Shown piece by piece: positions 26,838 to 35,624 of a stretch of DNA of 64,000 nucleotides (positions within the stretch are counted from its first letter, which is position 1; the number at the start of each line of letters is the position of its first letter). Under the pieces are notes generated by a model that ran no database searches, was not told the DNA's origin, and was given only the letters and a program-made list of their open reading frames with translations. The translations under genes were made by a program, and so were the position numbers. Origin of the DNA: Rhodoferax_B sp049316285 (lineage in GTDB: Bacteria; Pseudomonadota; Gammaproteobacteria; Burkholderiales; Burkholderiaceae_C); assembly GCF_049316285.1 (NCBI RefSeq), contig NZ_JBMOXA010000009.1, forward strand, positions 1 through 64,000, written 5' to 3'.

Positions 26838-27737
26838 ATGCAAAGCATTTTGTGCAAACTGGGTACTTTGACGGCCCTCACCGGCGCCATGTTGTCGGCA
26901 CTGCCGGCGCAAGCCGATCTGCTGGACAAAATACGCAGCAGCGGCAGCATCACACTGGCCTACCGCGATGCGTCGATTCCGTTCTCCTACCTCGATGCCC
27001 AGCAGAAGCCGATTGGTTATTCCATGGACCTGTGCCTGAAGGTGGTGGACGCACTGCGGCGCGACTTGAAGCTGGACAAGCTGGAAGTCAACTACCTGCT
27101 GGTCACGCCCGGCACACGCATGGAGGCCATGACCAGTAGCAAGGCACAACTGGAATGCGGCTCCACCACCAACAATGCCGAACGGCGCAAAACGGTGGAC
27201 TTCACCATTGCGCACTTCATCTCGTCGGTACGCCTGTTGGTGCGCAGCAATGCCCAGGTGCAGAGCATCGACCAGCTGGCCGGTAAAAGTGTGGTCACCA
27301 CCAAGGGCACAACGGCCGTGAGCCTGGTGCGCCGCGCCAGTGACGAACGCGGACTGAAGCTCACATTGCTAGAGGCGCCCGATCACGCACAGGCCTTCCA
27401 GACCGTGGTCGATGGCAAGGCCGCTGCGTTTGCCATGGACGACGTGCTGCTCTCCGGCCTGCGCGCCAATGCCGCCAACCCGGCCGATTACACCCTGGCT
27501 GGTAAACCCATGAGCATGGAGCCCTATGCCATCATGCTGCCGCCGAACGAGCCGGCCTTCAAGAAGCTGGTGGACCAGGAGATGCGCCGCGTCATCCTCA
27601 GCGGTGAAATCACCGGGCTGTACACCAAGTGGTTCCAGCAGCCTATCGCCCCCAAGGGCATCAACCTGGCGCTGCCCATGCCCTACCTGCTCAAGGACTC
27701 GTTCAAGTTCCCGAGCGACAAGGTCGACGCGTTCTAA
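26838..27737 (+). CDS. Amino-acid ABC transporter substrate-binding protein (GltI-like)
   Basis: 299 aa with a cleavable signal peptide (about 1-26, ending LPAQA). The rest is a family-3 solute-binding protein: 'LLDKIRSSGSITLAYRDASIPFSY', 'LECGSTTNNAERRKTVDFT', 'GKSVVTTKGTTAVSLVRR' and 'AFAMDDVLLSGL'. This is closest to glutamate/aspartate binding proteins. No permease or ATPase genes are beside it, so it is an orphan binding protein or works with a distant transporter. Confidence 0.9.
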   Translation: MQSILCKLGTLTALTGAMLSALPAQADLLDKIRSSGSITLAYRDASIPFSYLDAQQKPIGYSMDLCLKVVDALRRDLKLDKLEVNYLLVTPGTRMEAMTSSKAQLECGSTTNNAERRKTVDFTIAHFISSVRLLVRSNAQVQSIDQLAGKSVVTTKGTTAVSLVRRASDERGLKLTLLEAPDHAQAFQTVVDGKAAAFAMDDVLLSGLRANAANPADYTLAGKPMSMEPYAIMLPPNEPAFKKLVDQEMRRVILSGEITGLYTKWFQQPIAPKGINLALPMPYLLKDSFKFPSDKVDAF

Positions 27738-27750
27738 GGTTGGCAAGATT

Positions 27751-27778
27751 CCCGGCTCCGGGTGCCGGGTGACTTATT
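27751..27778 (+). terminator. Weak rho-independent terminator after the binding-protein gene
   Basis: CCCGGC (27751-27756) pairs with GCCGGG (27764-27769), followed after a few bases by a short T run. The stem is short and the T tract imperfect. Confidence 0.4.
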
Positions 27779-27897
27779 TTTCGGCGAGCACACCCTTGTC
27801 GAATGGGCAGGGTGGCCCCAGATAACAACGCTATCGTGGTGATTCGTCCCCCTGGGTCCTAGAATCACCTCTTCCCCCATCCCGCCCAGAACACCGC

Positions 27898-29199
27898 ATG
27901 GTCCCCCATCTTGTTACCGCCCTGACCGGGCCCATCAACGAGCTTGAGCAACGTGTGCTCGACTCCATGCCGGCCATCGAACGCTGGTTTCGCCTGGAAT
28001 GGATGGAGCACACCCCGCCGTTCTACGGCGCCGTGGACATTCGCAACGCGGGCTTCAAGCTGGCCCCGGTCGACACCAGCCTGTTCCCGCGCGGCTGGAA
28101 CCACCTCACGCCGCAACTGCTGCCGCTGGCCGTGCAATCGGCCATGGCGGCGATTGAAAAGATCTGCCCTGAGGCGAAGAACCTGCTGCTCATCCCCGAG
28201 AGCCATCAGACGCAGAACACCTTCTACCTGAGCAGCGTGGCGCAACTGCAGCGCATCTTCCACATGGCTGGGCTGAACGTGCGGGTGGGCTCCATCAGCC
28301 CGGACATCAAGGAGTCCACGCCTATCGCCTTGCCCAACGGCGACCGCATCGTGCTGGAGCCGGTGATCCGCAGCAAGCGCCGCCTAGGGCTGAAAGATTT
28401 CGACCCCTGCACCATACTGCTGAACAACGATTTATCGGCCGGCCCGCCGGGCATTCTGGAAGACCTGCACGAGCAATACCTGCTGCCACCGCTGCACGCC
28501 GGCTGGTCGGTGCGGCGCAAAAGCACCCACTTTCGCATCTACGAAGAAATCTCCAAGCGTTTTGGCAAGCTGCTGGGCATAGACCCCTGGTTGATCAATC
28601 CCATGTTCAACAAGTGTGGCGAGGTCAACTTCGCCGACGGCACCGGCATGGAATGCCTGACCGCCAACGTCGACGCGCTGTTGACCAAGGTACGGCGCAA
28701 ATACAAGGAATACGGCATCAACGAGAAGCCGTTTGTCATCGTCAAGGCCGACGACGCCACCGACGGCATGGGCATCATGACGGTGCGTGACGTCAAGGAT
28801 CTGGAAACCTTGGGCCGCAAAAGCAAAACCAAGGCAAAAGGCAGCAAAGACGGCCTGCCTCCAGTGCACGATGTGATCATCCAGGAAGGCGTGCTGACCA
28901 ACGAGCGTGTGCATGACGCCGTGGCCGAGCCTGTGGTCTACACCATGGACCGTTATGTGGTCGGCGGCTTCTACCGCATCCACGCCGACCGCGGCACCGA
29001 CGAAGACCTGAACATCCCCGGCTCACGCTACGTGCCGCTGGCTTTCGCCGAAAGCTCGCTGTTGCCGCAATCGGGCATGCACCCGGGCGCCAGTGCTCCG
29101 AATCGTTTCTACATGTACGGCGTGATCGCGCGTTTGGCCATGGTGGCGGCCAGTTACGAGATGGAAGCCACGGACCCGGACGCTGAGGTCTACGACTGA
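27898..29199 (+). CDS. gshA: Glutamate-cysteine ligase (proteobacterial GshA type)
   Basis: 433 aa. It matches the betaproteobacterial GshA family that is unrelated in length and motifs to E. coli GshA: 'LEWMEHTPPFYGAVDIRNAGFKLAPVDT', 'FPRGWNHLTPQ' and 'VIVKADDATDGMGIMTVRD', an ATP-grasp-like stretch. It makes gamma-glutamylcysteine, the first step of glutathione synthesis. gshB is at 39.1 kb and gor at 18.9 kb. Confidence 0.93.
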   Translation: MVPHLVTALTGPINELEQRVLDSMPAIERWFRLEWMEHTPPFYGAVDIRNAGFKLAPVDTSLFPRGWNHLTPQLLPLAVQSAMAAIEKICPEAKNLLLIPESHQTQNTFYLSSVAQLQRIFHMAGLNVRVGSISPDIKESTPIALPNGDRIVLEPVIRSKRRLGLKDFDPCTILLNNDLSAGPPGILEDLHEQYLLPPLHAGWSVRRKSTHFRIYEEISKRFGKLLGIDPWLINPMFNKCGEVNFADGTGMECLTANVDALLTKVRRKYKEYGINEKPFVIVKADDATDGMGIMTVRDVKDLETLGRKSKTKAKGSKDGLPPVHDVIIQEGVLTNERVHDAVAEPVVYTMDRYVVGGFYRIHADRGTDEDLNIPGSRYVPLAFAESSLLPQSGMHPGASAPNRFYMYGVIARLAMVAASYEMEATDPDAEVYD

Positions 29200-29563
29200 T
29201 CCTCAGGGCTTGGAGCGGCAGCGGCGCTGCCGCGCAAGCCGCGCTCTCAAACCGCGCACTCCGGGCACACCTGCCCCGCACCCACCATGAGGTATGGGGC
29301 GAGTCCTCTACCCTCCCCCCCCTGAAGCCAGCTTTCATCTGGCCGTGGTAGATCCACATTTTGCGGACCCCGCCGTTCGGTTTGCAGATATTGGCTGCCC
29401 AGCCAAAAAAGCGCGAGATTCATATTATTTGAGAACAAATCCCGAATAATCGATTTATTCGGCAAAAGTCGCGATTCAAGAATCATTTCAGCGGTGTGCG
29501 GAACTTTCAAAAGCCCCATCGAATATATGATTCAATTTGTTGCAATTAGCTTAAGGGTGGGTT
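29200..29563. other. Intergenic region, AT-rich in its second half
   Basis: 364 bp between gshA and the glycosyltransferase. A perfect 8-bp hairpin (GCGGCAGC 29215-29222 with GCTGCCGC 29226-29233) follows gshA but lacks a T tract. From about 29400 the base composition turns AT-rich. There, a palindrome CCGAATAA (29442-29449) / TTATTCGG (29455-29462) and a GATTC-AA-GAATC site occur upstream of the glycosyltransferase start. No convincing ORF was found. Confidence 0.6.
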
Positions 29564-30715
29564 GTGTTGGGTAATCAAACTGATGTCAGAGGCCCCGAAA
29601 CACTGTGGCGGCCCTTGGATCTGTCGATCATCGTTCCCACGTTCAAGGAACGAGAAAACGTCGGGGAACTGGTGCGGCGCATCTCCGCCAGCCTGCAAGA
29701 CGTGCACTGGGAAGTCATCTTTGTGGATGACGACTCTCCAGACGGCACCACCGAAGCCATTCGGAAATTGGCCCAGCACGACTCCAGGGTGCGCTGCATC
29801 CAGCGTATCGGCCGACGCGGCCTGACCTCTGCTTGCATCGAAGGCATTTTGTCCAGCAGCGCCACTTATGTGGCCGTGATGGACGCCGACCTTCAGCATG
29901 ACGAAACCATACTCCCGCAAATGCTGCGCACACTCCAGGCCGAACCACTGGATATTGTGGTCGGGAGCCGTTACGTTGCGGGCGGTGCAATTGGAGAGTG
30001 GGGCAAAACCCGCGCGCAAATCAGCCAATTTGCCACCCGGTTAAGCCATTTGGTCGTGCCGTCTGAACTGCATGACCCCATGAGCGGCTTTTTCATGATG
30101 CGCCGCGATGTGTTTCTGCAGTGCACGCGACACCTGTCAGGTTTGGGATTCAAAATCCTGGTGGATTTGTTCGCCTCTGCCCCAAAGCCTTTGCGCTTTA
30201 AAGAAATTCCCTTTGTTTTCAAGAATCGTTTTGCTGGAGAGAGCAAGCTCGATAACCAAGTGGCCTTGGACTACGTCATGTTGTTGCTGGACAAAATGGT
30301 GGGCCACATCGTTCCGGTACGCTTTTTTTCGTTTGCCATGATCGGCGGTTTGGGCCTGGGTGTGCATTTCGCGGTCCTGGCCGCCATGTTCAAAGGTGCG
30401 CAACTCGAATTCGTGGCAGCGCAAACCTTGGCCACCGCAGCCGCGATGGTTTTCAACTTTGCATTGAACAACGTCATCACCTACAAGGACCGCCAGCTCA
30501 AAGGCGCGGCCTGGCTGCGCGGCCTGGCCTCGTTTGTCCTGGCCTGCGGACTGGGGGCGTTTGCCAATGTGGGCATTGCCAATTACCTTTATGGCTACAA
30601 CGGCGGCTGGATTCTGGCCGCGCTTTCGGGCATTTTGGTCGGGGCGGTATGGAACTACGCCGTGACCTCGGTCTACACCTGGGGCTCTTCTGCCAAACCA
30701 AGCGTCAACCGCTGA
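29564..30715 (+). CDS. Family-2 glycosyltransferase (DPM1-like) fused to a GtrA-like membrane domain
   Basis: 383 aa, GTG start with AAGGG 8 nt upstream. The GT2 domain (about 18-240) has 'SIIVPTFKERENVGELVRRI', the DDD/DxD region ('FVDDDSPDGT', 'VMDADLQHDE') and 'DPMSGFFMMRR'. It resembles polyprenyl-phosphate mannose/glucose synthases. The C-terminal part (about 250-375) has four membrane segments of the GtrA type ('FNFALNNVITYKDR'). It probably loads a sugar on undecaprenyl phosphate and helps flip it. Terminator downstream. Confidence 0.9.
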   Translation: MLGNQTDVRGPETLWRPLDLSIIVPTFKERENVGELVRRISASLQDVHWEVIFVDDDSPDGTTEAIRKLAQHDSRVRCIQRIGRRGLTSACIEGILSSSATYVAVMDADLQHDETILPQMLRTLQAEPLDIVVGSRYVAGGAIGEWGKTRAQISQFATRLSHLVVPSELHDPMSGFFMMRRDVFLQCTRHLSGLGFKILVDLFASAPKPLRFKEIPFVFKNRFAGESKLDNQVALDYVMLLLDKMVGHIVPVRFFSFAMIGGLGLGVHFAVLAAMFKGAQLEFVAAQTLATAAAMVFNFALNNVITYKDRQLKGAAWLRGLASFVLACGLGAFANVGIANYLYGYNGGWILAALSGILVGAVWNYAVTSVYTWGSSAKPSVNR

Positions 30716-30725
30716 GTTTTACAAA

Positions 30726-30759
30726 GGTGCACAGGACAAATGTGCACCGCCCCTTTTTT
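30726..30759 (+). terminator. Rho-independent terminator
   Basis: GGTGCACA (30726-30733) pairs with TGTGCACC (30741-30748), then GCCCC and six T. It ends the glycosyltransferase gene. Confidence 0.85.
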
Positions 30760-30837
30760 AGCTTGGGCAGAACGTTCGATTCACCGACTCTGCGGCTGTG
30801 AGCGTCACTCGGCGGCAACGAATCAGACCTGCAACAG

Positions 30838-31680
30838 CTAACTTCCCGTTTTTTTGAGCGCTACACAGCCTTTTTCGCAGATCGGCACCAACATCTTTTG
30901 TAGTGCGGGAAACTCGGCCTCCCAGCGGCGCACCAGCTCCTTCTCGCCTGGGCGATCAGCATCGTCCAAAAACACGGCTGAATTGGCCTGCATCCGCTCA
31001 TACAAAGCGGGTATCGCCGGATAACGCGCCAACTCGGCCACAAACCATGGTGGTCCGTCTATCACCATCAGTTCAATGGCCAGCTTGGCGGGCAAAACCT
31101 CATACGAATACCACTGGCCGGTCCAACTTGGCAAAACCAGGGGTTTCAGCGGCGCGTCACATACGGTGGCCCAACTCTCCAGTCCATGCAAGCGCAGCAG
31201 TTGCCTGGTTTTTTCGGCAAATTCCGGGTCGTGCTCCAAGCTGTGGACATGGCCTTGGCCGTTGAGTTGCATGCAGCGCGCCAGGACTAAGGTGCTGATA
31301 CCGCTACTGCACTCCACCACGCTAGCTGGCCGCTGCGCCAGCGTATGGCTGCAGACGTTGCGCAGAAAGTCGGGAGAGGCAGCCCAGCCGCGCGTCGGTG
31401 GCAAGGCGTGTGAGAGCTTCAGTTCCTGCTGCAAATACAACAGCGCCTCGAGCTGAGCAAACACATTGCTGGCCACGTTTGTGGTTTCCCGCGTGATCTG
31501 CTCTCGCAATAGCGAAGTGCCCAGCGAAAGTTTGTGGTACATGACAAAGAGCACCACCACTAGTGGAATCACGACGGCGGCCGCGCCGAGCAGAATCAAA
31601 AACACGGGAGCCATAAGCAGCAAAGCCTCATTTGAAACCATACGGACAGGCAAACTGCAGGTCCGTGCAGTCATGGCCAT
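30838..31680 (-). CDS. Membrane-anchored class I SAM-dependent methyltransferase-like protein
   Basis: 280 aa from the ATG at 31680 (GAGAAAG 5 nt upstream); other in-frame ATGs at 31674 and 31641 are possible. One strong membrane segment lies near the N-terminus (about 20-48). The cytoplasmic part then has 'SVVECSSGISTLVLARCM', resembling a SAM-binding motif I, an acidic motif 'VHSLEHDPEFAEKT' and 'IELMVIDGPPW', as in Methyltransf_24-type proteins. Substrate unknown. It is convergent with the glycosyltransferase and divergent from kup. Confidence 0.78.
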   Translation of the reverse strand: MAMTARTCSLPVRMVSNEALLLMAPVFLILLGAAAVVIPLVVVLFVMYHKLSLGTSLLREQITRETTNVASNVFAQLEALLYLQQELKLSHALPPTRGWAASPDFLRNVCSHTLAQRPASVVECSSGISTLVLARCMQLNGQGHVHSLEHDPEFAEKTRQLLRLHGLESWATVCDAPLKPLVLPSWTGQWYSYEVLPAKLAIELMVIDGPPWFVAELARYPAIPALYERMQANSAVFLDDADRPGEKELVRRWEAEFPALQKMLVPICEKGCVALKKTGS

Positions 31681-31985
31681 TCTGACTTTCTCAAGTTTGG
31701 ATCGGCAGACTTTTTGTATGAAGTTACAACATCCCCTCAAGGCCGCATGAACCACGTCAAAGAACTGGTCTTGGGTGCAATCCAACACGGCGGCCGTGTT
31801 GGTCCACACTGAAGCGCATCCAGACGCTTTAACACCAATCAGTTGCTGCGGTGCAACACCGCCCAGGGTTTCGGTGCTTCATGTGGTTGCGCAGTTTGCA
31901 CGAGAGAACCCAAAGCGCAAAATACACGCCTTCCAGTTACTCGAAGCCCTTCGGCGCCGGCGGAGCCGCCCGTCGGGATCTGTTT

Positions 31986-33854
31986 GTGCAAAACTCAAAA
32001 TCTTCGCTTGCGGCTCTGACCCTGGGCGCCATTGGTGTCGTCTACGGCGACATCGGTACCAGCGTGCTGTACGCGGTCAAAGAAGTCTTTGGCTCCGGCC
32101 ATGTGCCGTTCACCCCTGAAAACGTCTATGGCGTGTTGTCCCTGTTCTTCTGGACACTCACGGTCATTGTTTCGCTGAAATACGTGGTGCTGGTGCTGCG
32201 CGCCGACAACAACGGCGAGGGCGGACTGATCGCCATGCTGGCGCTGGCCTCGCAAGCGGTCAAAGACCGCCCGGTTCTGCGCAGGCGTTTGCTGCTGGTG
32301 GGCATCTTTGGCACTTCGCTGTTTTATGGCGATGGGGTCATCACACCGGCAATTTCGGTGCTGTCTGCGGTGGAAGGCCTGGAGGTGATTTCACCGGCTT
32401 TTCACAAAGCCGTGATCCCTATGACCCTGGCCGTGTTGTTTGGTTTGTTTGCGGTGCAAAAACACGGCACGGCCGGTATCGGCAAGTTTTTCGGCCCGAT
32501 CACGCTGCTGTGGTTCTGCACCATTGCCTTGCTGGGCGTGAGCCACATCGCGCACAACCCAGAGATCCTGTGGGCCTTGAGCCCGCACTACGCCCTGGGT
32601 TTCATGTTTAACAACCCGGGCACCACCTTCATCATCCTCGGCGCGATTGTGTTGTGTGTCACGGGCGCGGAAGCGCTCTACGCCGACATGGGGCATTTTG
32701 GTAAAAAACCCATTCGGCTGGCGTGGTTCTCCGTGGCCATGCCGGCGTTGACCATGAACTACTTTGGCCAGGGCGCACTGCTGTTGCGCACCCCCGAAGC
32801 CGTGAAGAACCCGTTCTACATGATGGCACCCGACTGGGCGCTGGTGCCGCTGGTGCTGCTGGCCACCCTGGCGGCGGTGATTGCTTCGCAGGCCTTGATC
32901 ACCGGCGCCTTCAGCGTGACCAAACAGGTGGTGCAACTGGGCTATCTGCCGCGCCTGAACATCCAGCACACCAACGTCAAAGAAGCCGGGCAAATCTACA
33001 TTCCATTCGTCAACTGGGCGCTGTTCACGGCGATTGTGCTGGCGGTGGTGATGTTCAAGTCGTCGAGCAACCTGGCCTCGGCGTATGGCATTGCGGTGTG
33101 CACCGACATGCTAATCACCACCATACTCACGTTCTACGTGGTGCGCTTTCGCTGGAACTACCCGCTGTGGCTGTGCCTGCTGGCGACAGGATGGTTCTTC
33201 CTGGTGGACTTTGCATTCTTTGCCTCCAATTTGATGAAGCTGTTTGACGGCGGCTGGTTCCCGTTGCTCATAGGCGGCGTGATCTTCATGCTGATGATCA
33301 CCTGGAAACAAGGCCGCCAGCTGGTGAACGAAAAGCTGCGTTCCGACGCGCTAGACCTGCCGAGTTTTCTGGAAGCGGTCTTCGTCAGCCCGCCCGCACG
33401 GGTTGAGGGCACGGCGGTGTTTCTGACCAGCGAAGCCGGCACGGTGCCGAATGCCCTGCTGCACAACCTCAAGCACAACAAGGTGCTGCACGAGCACAAC
33501 TTGTTTGTCACGGTACGCAACCACGAGGTGCCCTGGATAGGCATGGACAAACGCCTGGAAATCGAGGCCCTGGGCCACGACTGCTGGCAGGTCAAGCTGC
33601 ACTACGGTTTCAAGAACGACCCCGACGTGCCCAAGGCGCTGGAGCAGATCAAGGGCCGGGGCTGCGAGCTGGAGCACATGACCACCAGCTACTTCCTGTC
33701 ACGCGACACCGTCATTCCCACCATAGGCAGCGGCATGGCGCCGTGGCGCGAAAAGCTGTTTGCGCAGATGCACCGCAATGCGGGTGCAGCGGCCGACTTC
33801 CTGATGCTGCCCAGCAACTCTGTGGTCGAGTTGGGCTCGAAGATCGAGATCTAG
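31986..33854 (+). CDS. kup: Low-affinity potassium uptake protein Kup
   Basis: 622 aa from a GTG at 31986 (V/M-QNSKSSLAALTLGAIGVVYGDIGTS), the same length as E. coli Kup. The open frame reaches back to 31851, but the extra 45 codons are not Kup-like and no strong ribosome site decides it. Kup motifs: 'GVVYGDIGTSVLYAVKE', 'LVLRADNNGEGG', 'GDGVITPAISVLSA', 'CVTGAEALYADMGHFG'. Twelve or so membrane helices and a C-terminal soluble domain. Constitutive K+/H+ symport, complementing the inducible Kdp system at 45-54 kb. Confidence 0.95.
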   Translation: MQNSKSSLAALTLGAIGVVYGDIGTSVLYAVKEVFGSGHVPFTPENVYGVLSLFFWTLTVIVSLKYVVLVLRADNNGEGGLIAMLALASQAVKDRPVLRRRLLLVGIFGTSLFYGDGVITPAISVLSAVEGLEVISPAFHKAVIPMTLAVLFGLFAVQKHGTAGIGKFFGPITLLWFCTIALLGVSHIAHNPEILWALSPHYALGFMFNNPGTTFIILGAIVLCVTGAEALYADMGHFGKKPIRLAWFSVAMPALTMNYFGQGALLLRTPEAVKNPFYMMAPDWALVPLVLLATLAAVIASQALITGAFSVTKQVVQLGYLPRLNIQHTNVKEAGQIYIPFVNWALFTAIVLAVVMFKSSSNLASAYGIAVCTDMLITTILTFYVVRFRWNYPLWLCLLATGWFFLVDFAFFASNLMKLFDGGWFPLLIGGVIFMLMITWKQGRQLVNEKLRSDALDLPSFLEAVFVSPPARVEGTAVFLTSEAGTVPNALLHNLKHNKVLHEHNLFVTVRNHEVPWIGMDKRLEIEALGHDCWQVKLHYGFKNDPDVPKALEQIKGRGCELEHMTTSYFLSRDTVIPTIGSGMAPWREKLFAQMHRNAGAAADFLMLPSNSVVELGSKIEI

Positions 33855-33857
33855 TTT

Positions 33858-35615
33858 CTAGGCCGGCAGCAGTTCGGCTGTAATCCAGCCGCGCAAACTG
33901 TTGACGAACGCCAAGGCCTGCACACGTGGCAGGTCTTGCAGCGTCACCACTGCCTCCACAACACGCCCCTCCAACAAGGCCTGTGCACGGCCCACGCCGC
34001 CCAGCAAACCGCAATGCAAGGGTGGTGTGACCCAGCGGCCATCGAGCAGCAGCGCGATATTGCCGCGTGTGCATTCGGTGATTTCGCCCTCAGGGTTCCA
34101 CAGCAGCGTGTCGAAGGCGCCGGGCTGCGTGGGCGCAAAAGCGTCGTAGTGTGCGCGACGCGTGGTTTTGAAGCGCACAAACTCGGTGTGGGCCTCGATC
34201 AGCGGCCGGTCTGCCAGCTGCAGTTTGACTTCAGCGGGCGAAGCTTCCAGCGCAAATGCTTCGGCCGTGGCGTGGCCTTGTGCATCGAGCAACAAGCGAA
34301 TGCGCCAAGCCCCTTCCACCCGGTGCACGGCCTGCAGCGCCTGCCGTACCTGGGCGTCGTTGAATGGGCGGCCAAAGTGCGCGGCGGCAGCCGCCAGCCG
34401 CGCCAAATGGGCTTGGCCATTGCGCAGCGCGCCATCCACCAAGGCCAGCGTTTCCAGCAGCGCGAATGATGCGCTTGCACGCTGCACAAAGGCTTGTTTG
34501 TTCTGCCACTCGCGCCACTCGCCTTCCGCCGTGGCGTCGGCCGTGATGCCGCTGCCAATGCCGCAGCGCGCAGTGTCGCCCTGCAAGCTCACGGTGCGAA
34601 TCGGCACATTAAAGGTCGCACGAAAACCACCTGGCCCGTCGGGTCGCACCACGCCGAGCGCGCCGCAGTACACACCACGCGGCGCGGGCTCCAGCTCGTG
34701 GATCATGCGCATGGCTTGCACCTTGGGTGCACCCGTGACGGAGCCACAGGGAAACAGCGCCGCAAACACATCCACCAGGGTACAGCCAGGCCGTGTGTGG
34801 GCGGCGACGTCGGACGTCATTTGCCACACCGTGGGCAGCGCCTCGGTCTGGAACAGCTTGGGCACGGTGACGCTGAAGGGCTGGGCCACCCGCGACATGT
34901 CGTTGCGCAGCAAGTCGACAATCATCACGTTTTCGGCACGTTCTTTGGGCGACTCGCGCAGATGTGCCGCCAGAGCAGCATCCTCCTTGGCGTCGTCGCT
35001 GCGTGGGGCCGTGCCCTTCATCGGGCGGGCGAGCAATTCACCACCACGCCAATCGAAAAACAGCTCGGGCGAGACCGACAACACGTGGTGCTCGCCGTGA
35101 TCGAGCGCCATGGCATAACCACCTGGCTGCGCCTTTTGCAGGGCATCAAACAAGGCAAGCGGCTGGCCGCTGAAATGCCCAAACATGGCAGCGGTGTAGT
35201 TGACCTGGTAAAGCTCGCCGTTGCCAATCGCCTGCAGCAGCATGTCCATGGATTGATCGAACGCACTGCGTGGCAAAAAGCTCTGCCAATCGATGCGCGT
35301 GGTGTCTGCTGCGGTTGTGCCGACGCCTTCGGGCCAGGGCAATGCCGCATCAAACACCATGAACGACGCCAACGGCCCATCGGGCTGGTGCACCTGCAGC
35401 GCCGCATCAAAAGCCGGAGCGGCTTCGTAGCGCAGATAACCCACACACCACTGACCCTGCTCGGCGGCGGCCTGCACCGCGGCCAGCACCGGCTGCACCT
35501 CCGCCAGCGTGTGCGCCACCAAATGCTGGCGCGGCGCCGCAAAGGCGTGGCGCAGGCGTGGGCCGTTTGGTTGGCGAGGGTCGCTGAAGTCGATCAGCGC
35601 GCGGATGGGGTCCAT
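33858..35615 (-). CDS. pabB: Bifunctional aminodeoxychorismate synthase component I / aminodeoxychorismate lyase
   Basis: 585 aa fusion. The PabB part (about 1-375) has the chorismate-binding motifs 'GELYQVNYTAAMFGHF', 'RPMKGTAPR' (with the Lys of aminodeoxychorismate synthases) and 'NVMIVDLLRNDMSRV'. The PabC-like PLP lyase part (about 385-585) has 'FVRFKTTRRAHYD', 'LLWNPEGEITECTRGNIALL' and 'GLLGGVGRAQALLEG'. Together they turn chorismate into p-aminobenzoate for folate. It is 9 bp downstream of nadA on the same strand. Confidence 0.94.
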   Translation of the reverse strand: MDPIRALIDFSDPRQPNGPRLRHAFAAPRQHLVAHTLAEVQPVLAAVQAAAEQGQWCVGYLRYEAAPAFDAALQVHQPDGPLASFMVFDAALPWPEGVGTTAADTTRIDWQSFLPRSAFDQSMDMLLQAIGNGELYQVNYTAAMFGHFSGQPLALFDALQKAQPGGYAMALDHGEHHVLSVSPELFFDWRGGELLARPMKGTAPRSDDAKEDAALAAHLRESPKERAENVMIVDLLRNDMSRVAQPFSVTVPKLFQTEALPTVWQMTSDVAAHTRPGCTLVDVFAALFPCGSVTGAPKVQAMRMIHELEPAPRGVYCGALGVVRPDGPGGFRATFNVPIRTVSLQGDTARCGIGSGITADATAEGEWREWQNKQAFVQRASASFALLETLALVDGALRNGQAHLARLAAAAAHFGRPFNDAQVRQALQAVHRVEGAWRIRLLLDAQGHATAEAFALEASPAEVKLQLADRPLIEAHTEFVRFKTTRRAHYDAFAPTQPGAFDTLLWNPEGEITECTRGNIALLLDGRWVTPPLHCGLLGGVGRAQALLEGRVVEAVVTLQDLPRVQALAFVNSLRGWITAELLPA

Positions 35616-35624
35616 GCCAGAAGT

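Noticed and set aside
29215..29233. Hairpin after gshA as a terminator
   Set aside because: The 8-bp stem is perfect but no T run follows on either strand.
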